The notes under the pieces were generated by a model that saw only the letters and a program-made list of their open reading frames with translations, did no database searches and was not told the origin of the DNA. A stretch of DNA of 8,301 nt, from assembly GCA_014804915.1 (NCBI GenBank), contig JAAUYW010000118.1, forward strand, positions 1-8,301, written 5' to 3'. Numbering within the stretch: the stretch's first letter is position 1; every line of letters starts with the position of its first letter. The position numbers were made by a program, and so were the translations under genes. This document shows positions 1-6,804 of the stretch, one piece after another. This DNA comes from Desulfovibrio sp. (GTDB lineage Bacteria > Desulfobacterota > Desulfovibrionia > Desulfovibrionales > Desulfovibrionaceae).

Positions 1-177
1 CTCACGCTCAGCGGCTATAACCGTGAGCTGGGATCCTTTCAATTGCGCGTAGGCCGCATAGCCAACCACATTCTTCTTATCAAGTCAGGAAACAAATGGC
101 ATGAAGTTCCACTTGACAGCCTGACTGCGCCTGGTTCAGCCATTACATTTGCTGTCAGGGGCGCAACGCAGCGCTAA
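1..177 (+). CDS. DUF1850 family protein, C-terminal fragment (5' end outside window)
   Basis: An open frame runs from the left edge to a TAA stop at 175-177 and gives 58 residues, starting LTLSGYNRELGSF and ending AITFAVRGATQR. The pattern fits the C-terminal half of DUF1850 proteins: a short strand, the segment LRVGRIANHILLI, then a Trp-containing turn, VPLDSLTAPG and a final beta strand. DUF1850 is a small, probably exported domain of unknown function, commonly encoded between a TAXI-type TRAP binding protein and the fused TRAP permease. That is exactly its position here: the permease begins 32 nt downstream on the same strand. The fragment is short, so identification rests on this weak similarity plus context. 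The start, signal peptide and first half lie outside the window. Confidence 0.65.
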   Translation, partial: LTLSGYNRELGSFQLRVGRIANHILLIKSGNKWHEVPLDSLTAPGSAITFAVRGATQR

Positions 178-198
178 CCAACACCTTCACAGTTTATC

Positions 199-202
199 AG
201 GA
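199..202 (+). promoter_or_regulatory. Ribosome binding site for the TRAP permease
   Basis: AGGA lies 7 nt before the ATG at 210 and supports that start over the next in-frame ATG at 228, whose only purine-rich sequence (GAGAGG) directly abuts the codon. Confidence 0.55.
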
Positions 203-209
203 TACAGGA

Positions 210-2336
210 ATGAGCCACAAAGAGAGGATGGATATAATCAGGGATCAGGGCTCGGGCGGATTTGCCCTGGAGCAGGGCAAGCTTGATGCAAATGCCGCTG
301 AAAAGATACAGGATACGCTCGACGTAGCAGAAATCGTCAAAAAATATGACAAGGAAGCCACATTTCGCGTATTCCGCGGCTGGATGCAAATGTTCATCCG
401 CATCCTCTGCATCTGTTTTTCCCTTTTCCATCTCTATACGGCGGCGATGGGCCAGTATCCGCCGCAAATCCAGAGATCCATCCATCTCGCCTTTGTGCTT
501 GTGCTGATTTACCTGCTTTATCCGGCGCGCGCTACCGGGGACAAGCATACGCTGAACTGGTATGATGTCGTGCTTGCTGCTGCCGGAGCGGCTGTTTGCG
601 GCTATATTATCTGGAATTACGATACAATTGTGCTGGATGCCGGGCCGCCAACCGAGATGGATTTCATTTTTGGCAGCGCCGCGATTCTCCTCGTCCTTGA
701 GGCCACGCGCCGCATTGTCGGCCTGCCAATCACAATTGTCGCGATCACATTTCTGCTTTATGCCAAATTCGGCAATCTTCTGCCTGGCATGATGGGCCAC
801 CCGGGCTTTTCGCTAAGGCGCATAGTCGGCCACATGTATCTGACTACCGAAGGCCTGTTTGGCATGCCGCTTGGCGTCGCTGCCTCTTTTGTCTTCCTGT
901 TCATCCTGTTTGGCGCTTTCCTGCATTCCACCGGCCTCGGGAAATTCTTCATTGATCTCGCCCTTGGAGCAGCGGGCAGGTTTGTCGGCGGTCCTGCCAA
1001 GGTCGCAGTTCTTGCGAGCGGCTTTTTTGGCACCATCTCCGGCTCCTCGGTCGCCAATACCGTTTCCACTGGCACCTTTACAATTCCGCTGATGAAAAGC
1101 GTGGGCTACCGCGGCTCCTTTGCAGGCGCTGTTGAGGCCGCGTCTTCAACTGGCGGCCAGATCATGCCGCCAATCATGGGGGCAGCAGCCTTTATCATGG
1201 CCCAGTTTCTGGGCGTAAGCTATGTTGAAATCGCAAAGGCGGCCCTGATTCCAGCGCTTCTCTACTATCTGGCTGTCGGCTTCATGGTGCACATGGAGGC
1301 AAAGCGGCTTGGCCTGAAGGGAATCCCCAAATCGCGTCTGCCCAAGCCGTGGCTTGTGCTGAAACAGGGCGGCTATCTGCTTATCCCCATCGCAGTGCTC
1401 GTGTATCTCCTCCTGCAAGGCTACACCCCCCTCAAATCAGCCTATTACTGCATCCTCACCACTGTGGTGATTTCAGTTGTGGCCAATAACTGGAAAGCGT
1501 GGGCAAGCGCGGCGCCAAGCCACATGACAGTCGCAAGCTCGCTTGGCGAATGCAACAAACGCAATATAAAAGACATACTGATGGCGATGGAAAACGGCGG
1601 CAGGCTCGCGCTGGGCGTATCTGCCGCATGCGCCTGCACGGGCTTTGTAATCGGCGTTGTAACCCTTACCGGCGTTGGCCTCAAGCTTGCCAATGCCATC
1701 CTGGCGCTGGCTGCGGGCAGCTTTGCGATCACGCTGGTGCTGACAATGTTCTCATCAATTATCCTTGGCATGGGCCTGCCGACAACAGCCAAATACATCG
1801 TGCTGGCGACAATCGCCGCGCCGGCGATCCAGAGCTTTGGCGTGCCCCAGCTTGCAGCGCACCTGTTCATCATGTATTTTGGCATTCTCGCAGATCTTAC
1901 CCCTCCAGTCGCGCTTGCCGCTTACGCTGCGGCAGGCATCGCGCGCTCCGAGCCAAACGCCACTGGCTTCATGGCCGTGAAACTCGCCTTTGCAGGCTTT
2001 CTCATTCCCTATATTTTCTGTTACAATCCCGGGCTGCTCATGATCGGCGCCAGCAATACTGAGATAATATTTATTGTCTGCACTGCCGCCATTGGCATAG
2101 CCTCGCTTTCTTTCGCAAGCGTCGGCTACTGGCTCAGGGATCTCTATCTCTGGGAACGCCTGCTGCTCGCCGCGGCGGCAATAACCCTGATCACTCCAGG
2201 CCTTGTTACAGACATAATCGGCCTCGGCATCATGGCCCTGGTCTATGTGCTGCAAAAGCTCTTCAAAATCGGGCCAAAAAAGCTGCCGCCTGACGAGGAT
2301 ATGTTCAAACCGGATGAAGTGCTTGCCAAAGGCTGA
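210..2336 (+). CDS. TAXI-type TRAP transporter fused permease (DctQ-DctM, 4TM/12TM)
   Basis: The product is a 708-residue inner-membrane permease of the tripartite ATP-independent periplasmic family, which uses an ion gradient to import a solute delivered by a periplasmic binding protein. A hydrophilic N-terminus of about 57 residues precedes the DctQ-like membrane block (about 60-190), which is fused to the DctM-like domain (about 195-640). Family signatures are GSSVANTVSTGTFTIP (278-293), STGGQIMPPIMGAAAF (313-328), GMGLPTTAKY (520-529) and FGILADLTPPVALAAY (557-572). Two further hydrophobic segments (about 620-690) precede a charged tail, as is usual for the fused TAXI subfamily. The DUF1850 gene lies immediately upstream, with a gap of 32 nt. 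The TAXI binding protein is not in the window, so the substrate cannot be told. The gene is intact and is followed by a terminator. Confidence 0.95.
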   Translation: MSHKERMDIIRDQGSGGFALEQGKLDANAAEKIQDTLDVAEIVKKYDKEATFRVFRGWMQMFIRILCICFSLFHLYTAAMGQYPPQIQRSIHLAFVLVLIYLLYPARATGDKHTLNWYDVVLAAAGAAVCGYIIWNYDTIVLDAGPPTEMDFIFGSAAILLVLEATRRIVGLPITIVAITFLLYAKFGNLLPGMMGHPGFSLRRIVGHMYLTTEGLFGMPLGVAASFVFLFILFGAFLHSTGLGKFFIDLALGAAGRFVGGPAKVAVLASGFFGTISGSSVANTVSTGTFTIPLMKSVGYRGSFAGAVEAASSTGGQIMPPIMGAAAFIMAQFLGVSYVEIAKAALIPALLYYLAVGFMVHMEAKRLGLKGIPKSRLPKPWLVLKQGGYLLIPIAVLVYLLLQGYTPLKSAYYCILTTVVISVVANNWKAWASAAPSHMTVASSLGECNKRNIKDILMAMENGGRLALGVSAACACTGFVIGVVTLTGVGLKLANAILALAAGSFAITLVLTMFSSIILGMGLPTTAKYIVLATIAAPAIQSFGVPQLAAHLFIMYFGILADLTPPVALAAYAAAGIARSEPNATGFMAVKLAFAGFLIPYIFCYNPGLLMIGASNTEIIFIVCTAAIGIASLSFASVGYWLRDLYLWERLLLAAAAITLITPGLVTDIIGLGIMALVYVLQKLFKIGPKKLPPDEDMFKPDEVLAKG

Positions 2337-2359
2337 CCGGAAATCCTTCTTAACGCAGA

Positions 2360-2394
2360 CTGGCCTGGACGAAAACGCCCAGGCCAGTTTTTTT
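2360..2394 (+). terminator. Intrinsic terminator after the TRAP permease
   Basis: A perfect 9-bp stem, CTGGCCTGG (2360-2368) with CCAGGCCAG (2379-2387), encloses a 10-nt loop that may itself close by two C-G pairs around AAAA. Seven T residues (2388-2394) follow directly. It starts 24 nt after the permease stop. It lies between convergent genes, but on the minus strand the stem is followed by TCTGCG rather than a T run, so it should act mainly on plus-strand transcripts. Confidence 0.9.
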
Positions 2395-2415
2395 GAACAG
2401 CATAGCCGCCCCGGC

Positions 2416-3669
2416 TTATTCGGGCGCGCGCCTTATGTTCGCGCCAACGGCGTTGAGCTTGCGCTCGATTGATTCATAACCGCGATCAAGATGATAAATA
2501 CGCAATACTTCTGTCACGCCTGAAGCAGCCATGCCTGCAAGCACCAGCGATGCACTCGCGCGCAAGTCGGACGCCATCACTGGCGCGCCAGTCAGGCCCT
2601 CGCGTCCTTTCACTATCGCAGTTCTGCCGCTTACCCTTATATCCGCTCCCATGCGCGCCAATTCCTGCACATGCATGAAGCGATTCTCGAAAATACTCTC
2701 CTCAATGACAGCGCTGCCTTCTGAAAGAGTGAACAGGGCCATGATCTGGGCCTGCATATCTGTGGGAAATCCCGGAAAGGGCTGCGTCTTCACATCAACG
2801 CATTCCAGCCTGGACTGGCAGCGCGCGCGCACCCTGCCATCCGCGAGGGGGCTGATCTCCATGCCCATCTCGCGCAATTTTACGCAAACAGCCTCCAGCT
2901 CCGCGTAAGGACAGTTTTCAATTTCAAGATCGCCTTGCGTGATCGCAGCGGCCACCAGGAAAGTGCCGGCCTCAATGCGATCCGGCATTACCTCGTAATT
3001 CGCGCCATGCAGCTCATCTACGCCCTGGATATGAATTACGCTCTCCCCCTGGCCTTCAATCCTGGCTCCGCAGGAAACCAGAAAATTGGCCAGATCTACA
3101 ACTTCAGGCTCACGCGCCGCGTTTTCCAGCACTGTTTCGCCTTTTGCAAGGCTTGCAGCCATAAGCAGGTTTTCGGTGCCGCCAACAGTGGGCATGTCAA
3201 ACGCTATTCTTGCGCCGCGCAGACAATCGCAGGATGCGTTAATATAGCCGGCGTCCAGCTCAAAACTGGCTCCCATGCCTGCAAGTGCTTTCAGATGCTG
3301 GTCAACTGGCCTTGCTCCAATTGCGCAGCCGCCAGGCAATGCCACCCGCGCGCGGCCTATTCTTGCAAGCAGGGGCCCCAGGCATAAAGCCGAGGCGCGC
3401 ATTGTGCGCACGAGCTCGTAGGGCGCTTCTGGCGCCAGGCGCCCGGGGCGCACCCTTACCCTGTCGCCATCTTTTACGGATTCGCAGCCCAAAGTCCCAA
3501 GCAGGCGCAATGTAGTGCTGATATCGCGCAGCGCAGGCACATTGCCAAGCGTTGTCTCGCCAGCGCAAAGAATGGTAGCGAAAAGGATGGGCAGAGCCGC
3601 GTTTTTGCTGCCGCTAACCCTGATCGCGCCCTCCAGCCTCCGGCCGCCTTCAATTACTAGCTTTTCCAT
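2416..3669 (-). CDS. murA: UDP-N-acetylglucosamine 1-carboxyvinyltransferase
   Basis: The product, 417 residues and full family length, transfers enolpyruvate from phosphoenolpyruvate to UDP-N-acetylglucosamine. This is the first committed step of peptidoglycan synthesis and takes place in the cytoplasm. Key residues fall at or next to E. coli numbering: Lys22 and Asn23 in [11 protein letters not shown], Arg91 in TMRAS, Cys115 in [13 protein letters not shown], Arg120, Asp304 in [11 protein letters not shown] (Asp305 equivalent) and Arg396 in DRGYE (Arg397 equivalent). Having Cys rather than Asp at 115 predicts sensitivity to fosfomycin. The ATG start matches the usual MurA N-terminus, although no good Shine-Dalgarno is visible; the nearest AGG is 15 nt away. 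It is the last gene of the minus-strand cluster, 52 nt after the racemase with no terminator between, so it is probably co-transcribed. It ends facing the TRAP gene. Confidence 0.97.
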   Translation of the reverse strand: MEKLVIEGGRRLEGAIRVSGSKNAALPILFATILCAGETTLGNVPALRDISTTLRLLGTLGCESVKDGDRVRVRPGRLAPEAPYELVRTMRASALCLGPLLARIGRARVALPGGCAIGARPVDQHLKALAGMGASFELDAGYINASCDCLRGARIAFDMPTVGGTENLLMAASLAKGETVLENAAREPEVVDLANFLVSCGARIEGQGESVIHIQGVDELHGANYEVMPDRIEAGTFLVAAAITQGDLEIENCPYAELEAVCVKLREMGMEISPLADGRVRARCQSRLECVDVKTQPFPGFPTDMQAQIMALFTLSEGSAVIEESIFENRFMHVQELARMGADIRVSGRTAIVKGREGLTGAPVMASDLRASASLVLAGMAASGVTEVLRIYHLDRGYESIERKLNAVGANIRRAPE

Positions 3670-3721
3670 ATTTCATACGCCAGACCTGATTTGGGCTTGC
3701 CTGCAGAATCGCCGGCAAAGA

Positions 3722-4450
3722 CTAAACTGCCTCTGTCGCCCAGAGCTCGCCTGAAGCCTGGAACAGGACTTCTCCTGTAACACTGATTGAATCGGCGCCC
3801 GCGTCAACCAGCAACGTCTTGCCTGACGGCTGCCTGATGGAATGCCTGCCAGCGCCCATGCCAAGCGCCAGGGCAATGGAAGCCGAGCCGCAGGCTTGTT
3901 CCAGATTGCAGGTGCCCAGCGAAGGCACAGAAATAACTGGCAGTATCTCCAGGCAATCCGCAAGCTGCCGCCACCAGACAACGCCGGCCGCAGGCCTTGA
4001 GTCAAGCCGCCAATCCCTGCGCACGCCCGCCGCAATTTCAAGGCTGCCTTCCCTTGCGGGCAATTCCGGACAGCGAAGCAGGACGTGGCTTATACCTTGG
4101 GCATGGCAAACGCGAACATCTTCCCCTCCCTCCCATTTGCATTCAGGCAGGGGAAATTGCGCGCAGACTTCCCAAACGGGCATTTTGCCGCGTGCCCGCA
4201 CTTTTATCGTTGTATCTCCAATGCTGAGCTGTTCGGGAAAAAAACCAAGGGCATCCAGCAACGCCCCGTACGCCAGACAGGCATTCGCGCAAAACTCACC
4301 GCCTGCCATACAAAGGCTGCGCGCCGCCAGATCCACATAGCCTGCCTGCTCCGCACAAATCAGCTCCAGCGCTTCGCCAGCATCGCAGCGCTTTTCCAGA
4401 AACAGCGTCGTGTTGCCGGCAGTGCTTAATTTCCAGAATCCTGTTTTCAC
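3722..4450 (-). CDS. DapF-superfamily amino acid racemase, CntK (histidine racemase)-like
   Basis: This 242-residue protein has the two-lobed layout of cofactor-independent, two-cysteine epimerases: KLSTAGNTT at the N-terminus (7-15), GGEFCANAC in the first lobe (51-58, Cys54) and LEQACGSAS in the second (183-191, Cys187), then RQPSGKTLLV (206-215). It lacks diaminopimelate epimerase signatures: there is no GNDF, GADG, NADGS or ERGxGET motif. The EQAGY segment with Glu34 and the GGEFC and ACGS forms resemble staphylococcal histidine racemase CntK (active-site Glu46, Cys72 and Cys215, from memory). It probably interconverts L- and D-forms of an amino acid in the cytoplasm; the substrate is unknown. 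The start is GTG, overlapping the TolC-family stop as GTGA, which implies translational coupling. The N-terminal motif lies too close to allow a later start. There are 12 cysteines, which suggests a reducing cytoplasm. Family is fairly sure; histidine as substrate is a guess. Confidence 0.75.
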   Translation of the reverse strand: MKTGFWKLSTAGNTTLFLEKRCDAGEALELICAEQAGYVDLAARSLCMAGGEFCANACLAYGALLDALGFFPEQLSIGDTTIKVRARGKMPVWEVCAQFPLPECKWEGGEDVRVCHAQGISHVLLRCPELPAREGSLEIAAGVRRDWRLDSRPAAGVVWWRQLADCLEILPVISVPSLGTCNLEQACGSASIALALGMGAGRHSIRQPSGKTLLVDAGADSISVTGEVLFQASGELWATEAV

Positions 4451-5805
4451 TTCAGGCTGGCATTTTCGCGGCCAAGACTAAAGAAAAGACGCGACCTCGC
4501 AATCTGGCAGGAGGCCAGGGCCGCAGCCAGATCATTCTGGGCCTGCGTCAGGCGCAACTGGCCATCCAGAAGTTCGGTAATCGTGCCAGTATCTGTCTCG
4601 TAGCGCGTGACAGCCATGTCATAAGCTTCCTGGGCTGCGCTCAATCCCTTCCTGGCCGCCTCGATCATCTCCCTGGAAGAATCAATATCCAGGATGGCGC
4701 GAATGACCTCGGCGCGCGCAGTGTTCACTGCTTCCTCATAATCCTTGCGCAGGGAATCGGCCCGTTTTTTATCGGCTATTGACTGGAATGTGGTCTGACC
4801 GCCAGAAAACACTTCCCATGTAAAGGTGATTCCCGCAGACCAGTAATTGCGCGTATAGCCCTGATACTGGCTATTGTCATAATCCTTGCTCGAAGCCATG
4901 TCGTCGTAATTCAGGTCAATGCGCGGCAGGAACTGGCTCATCGAAATTCGCATATCCTTGAAAGCCACTTCAATCGCTTTCTGGGCGGCTTTCAGATCCG
5001 GCCTGTGCGCCAGCGCCTCCCTGATTGCCTCCTCTTCCGTAATTCCTGCCGATTTCACCGGGAAATCCTTGAGCGAGCCCACATATTTGATATTCGCCGC
5101 ATCAGGCCTGGCAAGAAAACGATTCAGCTGCACTTCGCAGTTGCGGATATCATTCTGGACGCGAATCAGGTTCTGGCGCGCGTTGGCCAGATCTGTCCTG
5201 TTCTGGAGCACATTAAGGTATGGAGCCATATCCATTTCAACGAAAGCTTCGGCAGCAGCCAGCTGGGTTTCAAGCCGCTTGATCGAATCCTGCGCAGTTT
5301 TCAAATCCTCGCGACTCTTCAGCAGCTGTAAAAACTGCATCTGGACATTATTGGCCAGCTCGAGACTGGCCTGATGCTGCTGGTGGATCTGCATGTCCTT
5401 TTGCAGCAGCGATTTTTGCAGCGCGGAAAGATGCGCGAATCCGGCAAACAGCGGATAGGAAACGCGAATGCCCTTGTTCCAGTTAAAAGAGGAGAGGTTA
5501 TCCGCGTTATAGGTATTGACCTCTTCATAGTTCTTGATGCGGTTTGAAGACCAGTTCAGCGAAACGCGGGGCCAGAAAGTGCTCTGCGCCACGCCCACGT
5601 TCATCCTGGCGTTTTCAACCATCAGTTTCTTCGCCTCAATGCCGGGATTTGCGCGCAGCGCCTCCTCAACAGCCTGGCCAATGGTAAAAGTCGAGCCATT
5701 GCCCGCAGCCTTTTTCCCGGCTTTTTGCGCGGCCAGAGTGTCGCTGGCAAGAAGAGCCAGCGCGCAAACGGCGGCCAGTACAATTACGGAAATGCTATTG
5801 CGCAT
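4447..5805 (-). CDS. TolC-family outer-membrane channel, type I secretion
   Basis: The 452-residue product carries a signal peptide (MRNSISVIVLAAVCALALLA, cleavage probably after about residue 26). Two tandem outer-membrane efflux (OEP) repeats follow, at about 40-240 and 255-445. Each begins with the usual helix entry, TIGQAVEEALRANPGIEAKK in the first and TEEEAIREALAHRPDLKAAQ in the second. The strand-forming parts include WPRVSLNW and VSYPLFAGF in repeat 1, and LPRIDLNYDD and FTWEVFSGGQ in repeat 2. The segment YETDTGTITELLDGQLRLTQ near the C-terminus is typical of TolC-like type I secretion proteins. It should form a trimeric channel across the outer membrane and periplasm, docking on the HlyD-type adaptor encoded two genes upstream. 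GGGGTGA lies just before the ATG. Its TGA stop overlaps the GTG start of the racemase. The gap to the upstream gene is 44 nt, without a terminator. Confidence 0.93.
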   Translation of the reverse strand: MRNSISVIVLAAVCALALLASDTLAAQKAGKKAAGNGSTFTIGQAVEEALRANPGIEAKKLMVENARMNVGVAQSTFWPRVSLNWSSNRIKNYEEVNTYNADNLSSFNWNKGIRVSYPLFAGFAHLSALQKSLLQKDMQIHQQHQASLELANNVQMQFLQLLKSREDLKTAQDSIKRLETQLAAAEAFVEMDMAPYLNVLQNRTDLANARQNLIRVQNDIRNCEVQLNRFLARPDAANIKYVGSLKDFPVKSAGITEEEAIREALAHRPDLKAAQKAIEVAFKDMRISMSQFLPRIDLNYDDMASSKDYDNSQYQGYTRNYWSAGITFTWEVFSGGQTTFQSIADKKRADSLRKDYEEAVNTARAEVIRAILDIDSSREMIEAARKGLSAAQEAYDMAVTRYETDTGTITELLDGQLRLTQAQNDLAAALASCQIARSRLFFSLGRENASLK

Positions 5806-5808
5806 ATT

Positions 5809-5815
5809 TCACCCC
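5809..5815 (-). promoter_or_regulatory. Ribosome binding site for the TolC-family gene
   Basis: GGGGTGA ends 3 nt before the ATG at 5805-5803 and supports that start. The rest of the 44-nt gap is AT-rich and shows no hairpin or terminator. Confidence 0.5.
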
Positions 5816-5849
5816 ATATTGCGCTAAATAATTTTCAGGATATTACCAA

Positions 5850-6764
5850 TCAGGGCGCGAGCAATAACAGTCGGCCATGCTCTCCGGCCAGCTCCAGCCC
5901 CCGCGAATTAAGCTTCCATGCAAATTCCCCGCTGACCGCGCGGCCCAGAGACTCGGCGCCCAAGATCTTGAGATTCCGCAATCCGGCCGGATCGGGAATC
6001 AATGTCAACCTGTTCCCCTGCAGCCGATATTTGCCTTCCAGGCGCAGGCCCGGGCCGCTGACTTCATACGAGCCGGCCGCGTCCGGACTTTCAGGCATGG
6101 AGCCGGAAAAGCGCATCGCGGCCTTGTCCTGCCACAGGCCCTGCGGCAGCAGCCAGAATCTTTCTGTCGCATCAGCGGCAAAATCTCCACCGGAATAGTT
6201 CTGTCCCTCCATTTCCAGAACTCGCGGCACTACGCCGGAATGCCTGATGATACGGCCCTTTGAGATTCCGCCCTTGCCCATGTCTATCTCGGCTGTGGCA
6301 AATTTGCCGTCTGCCGCGTTCGCATCTTCATTCACCTCGAATTCCCGGCCGCTGCCAGCGTCAGTCAGCACGGGCAGGCCGCCCTTGCGAAGCATGCCGG
6401 TAATGCGAAAGGATGCCTTCTCTTTTTGCACTGGCACAAGAGTCACATGGGATCCCTGACCAAAAAGCGCATAAAGCGCGCCCTTGCCAACGCTCATGCG
6501 CATACGCGAATCCTGCAATGTGTAAAGCGTAAGATCCACTCCGTCCGGAGCCAGACGCCAGAGTCCGGTGACGTGCTGCACGGATTTTCCCTGGGGAGCG
6601 ATTTTCATGGCAAAAAAGCCATCTTCGCCAAAAGCCAGAGTGATTCCGCCGCCTTCAAAAATTTTCGAACAGAGCCAGTCGCCTACTTCCTGCCCGCTTC
6701 TCGCCAGCGCGCACTGGCCAGGCGCAAGAGCAAGAAGCACCAGCAGGGGCGCAAGCCTGCGCAA
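5850..6764 (-). CDS. Secreted protein of unknown function with NlpE/META-like segment
   Basis: I do not recognise this protein firmly. From the TTG at 6764-6762 it has 304 residues and starts with a compact signal peptide: two arginines, a Leu-rich core and ALA before about residue 22. There is no lipobox, so it should be a soluble periplasmic or exported protein. The mature part is beta-rich. Residues 28-102 have a META/lipocalin-like look (GLWRL, VDLTLYTL, VTLVP). Residues 119-184 (FRITGML, TDAGSGREFEV, VLEMEG) resemble the repeat of NlpE/META proteins but lack its cysteine. Residues 227-302 repeat the strand pattern (GKYRL, RLTLIP, GEFAWKL). No in-frame ATG or GTG fits. A longer TTG start at 6863 has AGAGAG upstream but would overlap the HlyD gene by 59 nt and add 33 residues before the signal peptide. 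Its place between adaptor and channel suggests an accessory role in secretion. Confidence 0.7.
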   Translation of the reverse strand: MRRLAPLLVLLALAPGQCALARSGQEVGDWLCSKIFEGGGITLAFGEDGFFAMKIAPQGKSVQHVTGLWRLAPDGVDLTLYTLQDSRMRMSVGKGALYALFGQGSHVTLVPVQKEKASFRITGMLRKGGLPVLTDAGSGREFEVNEDANAADGKFATAEIDMGKGGISKGRIIRHSGVVPRVLEMEGQNYSGGDFAADATERFWLLPQGLWQDKAAMRFSGSMPESPDAAGSYEVSGPGLRLEGKYRLQGNRLTLIPDPAGLRNLKILGAESLGRAVSGEFAWKLNSRGLELAGEHGRLLLLAP

Positions 6765-6804
6765 AAAGATTCGCGCAAGCTTCCCTACTGCCTGGCAGGC
6801 CTGA

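Noticed and set aside
174..800. 208-residue open frame on the minus strand opposite the TRAP gene
   Set aside because: It lies antisense to a well-supported gene, has no recognisable motif, and has a composition typical of a shadow frame in GC-rich coding DNA.
1499..2062. 187-residue plus-strand frame inside the TRAP gene
   Set aside because: It is a shifted-frame shadow, rich in Arg, Cys and His. The overlapped segment carries strong TRAP signature motifs in its own frame.
1755..2255. 166-residue minus-strand frame opposite the TRAP C-terminus
   Set aside because: It is an antisense shadow without family features and covers the conserved GMGLPTTAKY region.
3670..3721. Possible hairpin (TTGCC with GGCAA) between racemase and murA as a terminator
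   Set aside because: The stem is only 5 bp with a long loop and no T run follows, so it should not end transcription.
3819..4340. 173-residue plus-strand frame opposite the racemase
   Set aside because: The minus-strand frame shows catalytic motifs of a known superfamily and abuts its neighbour by a stop-start overlap; the plus-strand frame is Arg/Ser/Pro-rich noise.
3722..4450. Diaminopimelate epimerase (dapF) as the name of the racemase
   Set aside because: The characteristic GNDF, GADG, NADGS and ERGxGET segments are absent, and the EQAGY and GGEFC signatures point to the CntK branch instead.
6702..6764. Lipoprotein signal (Cys after a Leu-rich stretch) in the unknown exported protein
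   Set aside because: The residues before the cysteine are Pro-Gly-Gln, which does not fit a lipobox; cleavage after ALA fits better.
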